A program made the position numbers and the translations under genes. Below, piece after piece: positions 12,958 through 16,753 of a DNA stretch of 16,753 nt. Every line of letters begins with the position of its first letter. Position 1 is the stretch's first letter. Under the pieces are notes generated by a model. That model searched no databases and had not been told where the DNA came from. It saw only the letters and a program-made list of their open reading frames with translations. Location of the stretch: positions 1-16,753 of the forward strand of contig CAJUTB010000046.1 of the NCBI GenBank assembly GCA_910589315.1, in the 5' to 3' direction. The DNA comes from an uncultured Oscillibacter sp. Its GTDB lineage: Bacteria > Bacillota > Clostridia > Oscillospirales > Oscillospiraceae.

Positions 12958-13334
12958 ATTTCAAGGACGTAATTGCCCGGGACATCCATAACGTGTTTCT
13001 GAACACGGAGGAATTTGCGTCGGAATATACCGTCCAATACGACGGGAAAACCTATGCCAAGGTCCCCGCCTCCCTCCAAAATCAGGAGGCGGGAGAGCGG
13101 GAACAGCTGACGGCCCGCGGGTTTGGCCGTGGCGGGTCCGACGGCGCGCCGGGGCTGTACCGGAAATCTTTCGTCCTGTACTGCGCCCTCTCCGACCTGG
13201 GAGGGAAGGAACCAAAGCTGGGAAAGACGCTCCTGATTTCAGACGGAAGCCCGCTGCCCCGGAAGTTTCTGATCGCCGCCGCAGGCTGTGAGATGGGGAT
13301 GCTGCGGCTGGAATTGGAGGCTGTTGTGGAATGA
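12954..13334 (+). CDS. Head-tail attachment protein, lambda FII-like
   Basis: This encodes 126 aa from a GTG at 12954; the frame upstream of it overlaps the previous gene and is not used. The N-terminal segment VNFKDVIARDIHNVFLNTEE and FASEYTVQYDGKTY resembles gpFII and related head-completion proteins ('F.D.fl.D...vFlN..EFa..h.i.g'). It would sit on the connector and join head to tail. Both ends overlap neighbouring genes by 4 nt (GTGA and ATGA). Confidence 0.75.
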   Translation: MNFKDVIARDIHNVFLNTEEFASEYTVQYDGKTYAKVPASLQNQEAGEREQLTARGFGRGGSDGAPGLYRKSFVLYCALSDLGGKEPKLGKTLLISDGSPLPRKFLIAAAGCEMGMLRLELEAVVE

Positions 13335-13933
13335 GCGTGATACACATACAGACCGCAGGCGGGGACAGCCTTGCCCGGGCGGAAAAGATGCTGTCCGGGA
13401 TTCCCGGCGGTATGGAAAAGGCCGTCCGGAGCGCCATGGCCCGGTCCGTTTCCCACCTGCGTACCAGCAGCGTCAAGGCGGTCCGGGAACACTACGACAT
13501 CGCCGCGGCGGATGTACGGGCCAATGAAAACGTAACGGTCCGGTACAGCTATCACGACGGCGTACAGGCGTCCATCCTCTTTGCCGGGCGCAAGATCCCG
13601 CTGCACCGCTATGGCGGCGCGGCGCCGAAATATCCCGTGCCTGGAAATCCCAATGCTCCCGCTTTCGGACACCAGCTGAAAAGCACGTCTCCGGAACGGT
13701 TTCACAACGCGTTCGTGGCGCGGATGCCTGTTTCCGGGCATGTGGGACTGTTTGAGCGCACCGGCGGAAAGACCTCCACCGGCAAGGACGAAATCCAGGA
13801 AATCATGGGTTCCTCCGTCCCGCAGATGCTGGGCAGTCCGGAAGTGGAGGAACGGCTTGCCAGGGAGTCGATGGAAAAATTCGAGGACCGGCTTGATCAT
13901 GAGATCAACGCCTTTTTGAACGGGTGGAGGTAG
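13331..13933 (+). CDS. Minor tail protein, lambda gpZ-like
   Basis: This encodes 200 aa. The ATG at 13331 overlaps the previous stop and has GGAGG at 13316-13320. The C-terminal half carries the family signature HVGLFERTG (near residue 137), then IQEIMGSSVPQMLG (near 155-168) and a final KFEDRLDHEINAFLNG. The N-terminal part is helical and basic (KAVRSAMARSVSHLRTSSVK). In lambda, Z acts in tail completion; in contractile-tailed phages the homologues lie at the same place between head-tail attachment and tail terminator genes. Confidence 0.87.
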   Translation: MSVIHIQTAGGDSLARAEKMLSGIPGGMEKAVRSAMARSVSHLRTSSVKAVREHYDIAAADVRANENVTVRYSYHDGVQASILFAGRKIPLHRYGGAAPKYPVPGNPNAPAFGHQLKSTSPERFHNAFVARMPVSGHVGLFERTGGKTSTGKDEIQEIMGSSVPQMLGSPEVEERLARESMEKFEDRLDHEINAFLNGWR

Positions 13934-13934
13934 T

Positions 13935-14441
13935 ATGACAAGGGTGCTATTGCTGGAACAGCTCAAGGCGTTTACTATTGCCGCGACGCGAGACCTCCTG
14001 CTCCCGCTGGTTCCGCAGGAAGAAGAACTCCTTCTTCCGCCCCGGTATGGCCCGCCGGGCGTCTACCGGATGCGCCTGCCGGAATTCGGCGCGGCCACCC
14101 GGAAAGCCCCGTATATCCTGCATCAAGCCGTGACCGGCAAAGACGTTCAGAAGCCGGGAGACAGGACGCCGGATTCTTCCGCGGTTGTCCGGACGGTGTT
14201 CTGTGTCTACTGCAAGGATGAGGAAGAAGGCGGAATGCATCTTCTGAACGTGATGGAGCGGCTGCGGATCGCGCTGCTGGAACAGGTGGTAATTGGAAAG
14301 CAATTCCGGCTGGATCTCAAAGAGGGCCTGGAATCCCTGGCCTATCCGGACGACGCCAGTTCAAGCACAGCCCCATATTATTTAGGGGAGATGGTTTCCC
14401 AGTGGAAACTGCCTCCCGTTGGAAGGAAGGTTGCACTATGA
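13935..14441 (+). CDS. Probable tail terminator / tail completion protein
   Basis: This encodes 168 aa. The ATG at 13935 has GGAGG at 13926-13930 with short 4-nt spacing. I recognise it mainly by position, directly after the gpZ-like gene and ahead of the sheath. The pattern is compatible: FCVYCKDEEEGGMHLLNVMERLRIALLE in the middle, followed by FRLDLKEGLESLAYPDDASS and YYLGEMVSQWKLPPV, the last resembling the C-terminal strand of tail terminators. Its stop overlaps the next start (ATGA). Confidence 0.62.
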   Translation: MTRVLLLEQLKAFTIAATRDLLLPLVPQEEELLLPPRYGPPGVYRMRLPEFGAATRKAPYILHQAVTGKDVQKPGDRTPDSSAVVRTVFCVYCKDEEEGGMHLLNVMERLRIALLEQVVIGKQFRLDLKEGLESLAYPDDASSSTAPYYLGEMVSQWKLPPVGRKVAL

Positions 14442-14782
14442 CGAAGAAACAAGTTTCTACCCCGGCGATGGACGGGGAAACCCCGGTGAAGCCGGATCAG
14501 CCCAAGGAAGGACCGCCCGCGGTAAAAGCGGCCCTGGCGGAGGGGAACCGGTCCGGAATTTACTGCTACATCGGTCCAAATCTGGCGGGCCTGCTCCAGC
14601 ACGGCGCGATTTTCCGCGGGAGCCGGGCGGACGCCTTGCGGGCCGCGGCGGATGCCGTGCGGCAGTATCCGGTGGTCAAGACGCTGATCGTCTCCGGCGA
14701 CGCGCTGCCGGACGCCCGGATTCAGGTCAAGACGCCCGGCAACGCGCTCTATGTCAACGCACGGCGTCTGGCAGGAAATTAA
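14438..14782 (+). CDS. Hypothetical protein preceding tail sheath
   Basis: This encodes 114 aa. The ATG at 14438 overlaps the upstream stop and has GGAAGGAAGG at 14420-14429. The first 35 residues are proline- and lysine-rich and probably disordered; residues 38-110 form one domain (SGIYCYIGPNLAGLLQHGAI, then ADALRAAADAVRQYPVVKTL and YVNARRLAG). I do not recognise the family with confidence. It lies between the tail terminator and the sheath, where small proteins of unknown function often occur in contractile-tailed phages. Confidence 0.72.
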   Translation: MTKKQVSTPAMDGETPVKPDQPKEGPPAVKAALAEGNRSGIYCYIGPNLAGLLQHGAIFRGSRADALRAAADAVRQYPVVKTLIVSGDALPDARIQVKTPGNALYVNARRLAGN

Positions 14783-14797
14783 GGAGGAAACGAAAAC

Positions 14798-16219
14798 ATG
14801 CCGAATTTAGGCGTACATGTCTATGAAAAGACGACGGCGGTGAGCACGCCGGTGGTGGCCAACTCGGGGATTCCCTTTGTGGTTGGCACGGCCCCCGTCC
14901 ACGCGGCCGCCAAGCCGGCGAAACCCAGCGTCCCCGTCCTTTGCACCAGCTGGACGGAAGCGGTGGAAAAGCTGGGCTTCAGCTACGACTGGAAGACCTA
15001 CTCTCTTTGCGAATTTATGTATTCCCACTTCCAGCTCTTTGGCTGCCAGCCGGTGATCTTCTGCAACGTCCTGGACCCCGCGTCCATGCGGGAGGCGGCG
15101 GAACAGACGGAATACAGCGTTTCCAATCACAAGGCCGTTCTGCCCTTTGGGGCCATTGCGGACGGGCTGACAGTTGCCAACGGTGAAACCACTCTGACGG
15201 CGGACGAGGATTACACCGTCTTTTACGACGAGGACCAGGCCGCGTGCATCGTGGAGCTGCTGGGCTCCGGCAGCGCCTACGACGCTTCCGCGCTGAAGAT
15301 CACAGCGGCGAATGTAAAACCGGATACCGTGGTTTTGGCGGACATGGTGGAAGGCGCGGGCGCGGTGGATGCCTGCATGAGCACGGTGGGCGTGCTTCCC
15401 GATCTGCTCTGTGCGCCGGGCTGGTCCCATGACCCCGTCCTGGCGGCGGTCATGGCCACGAAAGCGGCGGGCATTAACGGCCTGTTCCGCGCAAAGGCCC
15501 TCATTGACGTGGACTGCGGCCCGGAGGGCGTGGGGGAATACTCCGGCCTGACGCCCTGGAAGAATAAAAACAACCTGGTCGATGAAAATCAAATTCTCTG
15601 CTGGCCCATGGTGAAGCTGGGGGATTACCGGTTCCATATGTCCACGCAGCTGGCGGGCTTAATTGCTCAGGTGGACGCCGGAAACGCGGGCGTGCCCTAC
15701 GAATCCCCATCCAACAAGACCTACCAAATGGACGGCTGCTGTCTGGCGGACGGCACGGAAGTGGCCCTGACCTTTGAACAGGCCAACATCATCGCGGGCT
15801 ATGGCATCGTAACGGCACTGAACTTCCTGGGGATGGGCTGGACCTGCCGGAACAATTACACCGCCTGTTATCCCGCCAACACGGACGTGAAAGACTACTT
15901 CATTCCTGTCTCCCGGATGTTTGACTGGGTGGGAAACACCATCATCCGAACCTTCTGGGGCAAGCTGGACAAGCCCATGACGCGGCGGTTTGCGGACAGC
16001 ATTCTGGATACCTGCAATATCTGGCTCAACGGCCTGACGGCTGCCGGGTATCTGCTGGGGGCGCGGGCGGAGCTGCTGGCGGAGGAAAATCCGGTAACGG
16101 ACCTGATGAGCGGCATTATGAAAATCCATATCTTTCTGACGCCGCCCTCTCCCGCCCAGGAGATTGATTTTACCCTGGAATACGATATCGATTACATGAC
16201 GGCGGCTTTCGCCGGGTGA
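14798..16219 (+). CDS. Contractile tail sheath protein (FI-like)
   Basis: This encodes 473 aa. The ATG at 14798 has AAGGAGG at 14782-14788 with 9-nt spacing. The N-terminus (GVHVYEKTTAVSTPVVANSG, then GIPFVVGTAPVHAA) is typical of tail sheath proteins, with a central repeat-like domain (VANGETTLTADEDYTVFYDE) and a conserved C-terminal part (FIPVSRMFDWVGNTIIRTFW and the final ITLEY-type strand IDFTLEYDIDYM). It forms the contractile sheath around the tail tube, so the phage is a myophage. Confidence 0.95.
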   Translation: MPNLGVHVYEKTTAVSTPVVANSGIPFVVGTAPVHAAAKPAKPSVPVLCTSWTEAVEKLGFSYDWKTYSLCEFMYSHFQLFGCQPVIFCNVLDPASMREAAEQTEYSVSNHKAVLPFGAIADGLTVANGETTLTADEDYTVFYDEDQAACIVELLGSGSAYDASALKITAANVKPDTVVLADMVEGAGAVDACMSTVGVLPDLLCAPGWSHDPVLAAVMATKAAGINGLFRAKALIDVDCGPEGVGEYSGLTPWKNKNNLVDENQILCWPMVKLGDYRFHMSTQLAGLIAQVDAGNAGVPYESPSNKTYQMDGCCLADGTEVALTFEQANIIAGYGIVTALNFLGMGWTCRNNYTACYPANTDVKDYFIPVSRMFDWVGNTIIRTFWGKLDKPMTRRFADSILDTCNIWLNGLTAAGYLLGARAELLAEENPVTDLMSGIMKIHIFLTPPSPAQEIDFTLEYDIDYMTAAFAG

Positions 16220-16236
16220 AGGGAGGGCGTTGACGG

Positions 16237-16753
16237 ATGGAACAAGCGGCGGCTTATATCAACCTGGAAATCTATGAAGACGACGTGAACCTTTTGGGCG
16301 TCGCCAAGGTACAGCTTCCCAGCATTGCGTATCCCTGCGTGACCATCTCCGGCGCGGGGATGATGGGCGAAATGGAAATTCCGCTTTACGGTATGGTGAA
16401 CGCCATGACGCTTACCATTAACTGGCTGACGCCTCACGGCGACGCGGTGCGGCTGATGTCGCCGGAAAAGCACCAGCTGGATATGCGGGTGGCGGAGGAA
16501 TATTGGGACGTGGAGCAGGCGGAAGTCGGCTTATGGGCGGATAAATATGTGGTGATCGTCCGGCCCAAGAACGCCAGCCCCGGCACGGTGGCCCCGATGG
16601 GCAATGCGGATACCTCCGGAGAGTATGCGGTGTACTATTTCGCCGCCTACCGGGACGGCAAGCAGCTCTGGGAGGTGGACAAGCGGAGTATGAAGTGCGT
16701 GATCAACGGCGTGGACTATATGGCGCCCGTAAGGAAGGCATTGGGGAAAGGAT
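16237..16753 (+). CDS. Tail tube protein (FII-like), partial at window end
   Basis: The ATG at 16237 follows GGGAGGG (16221-16227) at 9-nt spacing. The frame is open to the last base: 172 complete codons are present, ending in KALGKG, and one base of the next codon (T), so the stop may be very near, since tube proteins of this family are about 170 aa. The pattern INLEIYEDDVNLLGVAKVQL, then VTISGAGMMGEMEIPLYGMV, and NGVDYMAPVRKALGKG matches the P2 FII-type tube. It follows the sheath gene, as in P2. Confidence 0.9.
   Translation, partial: MEQAAAYINLEIYEDDVNLLGVAKVQLPSIAYPCVTISGAGMMGEMEIPLYGMVNAMTLTINWLTPHGDAVRLMSPEKHQLDMRVAEEYWDVEQAEVGLWADKYVVIVRPKNASPGTVAPMGNADTSGEYAVYYFAAYRDGKQLWEVDKRSMKCVINGVDYMAPVRKALGKG

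Overview
This window is part of a tailed-phage genome, almost certainly a prophage, from a spore-forming, moderately GC-rich Firmicute (a Clostridia/Oscillospiraceae-like gut bacterium is my best inference). The evidence is strong AGGAGG-type ribosome binding sites, frequent TTG and GTG starts with overlapping stop/start codons, a Spo0A C-terminal-like protein, and a head-and-tail gene order typical of clostridial myophages. No integrase, lysis genes, tRNA, rRNA, insertion sequence or CRISPR array is visible.

Region 1 (1-900) is the lysis-lysogeny switch. It holds a small cysteine-rich protein, a small HTH protein on the plus strand and a CI-like HTH repressor on the minus strand. The two HTH genes converge and overlap by 110 bp. 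A near-consensus promoter (TTGACA-17-TATACT) fires rightward away from the repressor and is flanked by two inverted copies of a 16-bp operator-like site.

Region 2 (900-3608) is the early replication operon: an unknown 86-aa protein, two winged-helix replication proteins and a DnaB/Twinkle-type helicase with a degenerate TOPRIM-like N-terminus. The second winged-helix gene carries three alternating copies of CGTGTCATAA followed by an A-rich tract in its linker codons, a lambda-O-like candidate origin.

Region 3 (3609-5930) is an accessory block: a minus-strand pair (HTH regulator plus Spo0A-C-like protein), a frameshifted ParA-like remnant and other decayed coding sequence, a cysteine-rich protein, a HUH-type (REP_ORF2/G2P-like) rolling-circle endonuclease and a two-CxxC zinc-ribbon protein. 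A long intrinsic terminator that overlaps the last codons of the zinc-ribbon gene closes the block.

Region 4 (5931-6213) has no convincing gene and resembles a lambda-type cos region. Region 5 (6214 to the end) is one rightward late operon: Nu1-like and GpA-like terminase subunits, gpW/DUF6148-like connector, lambda-type portal, HK97-type prohead protease, gpT-like major capsid protein, DUF2190 capsid decoration protein, a small unknown protein, head-tail attachment protein, gpZ-like minor tail protein, probable tail terminator, an unknown protein, contractile tail sheath, and a tail tube cut by the window end. The virion is therefore predicted to be a myophage with a lambda-like packaging and head module joined to a P2/Mu-like contractile tail.
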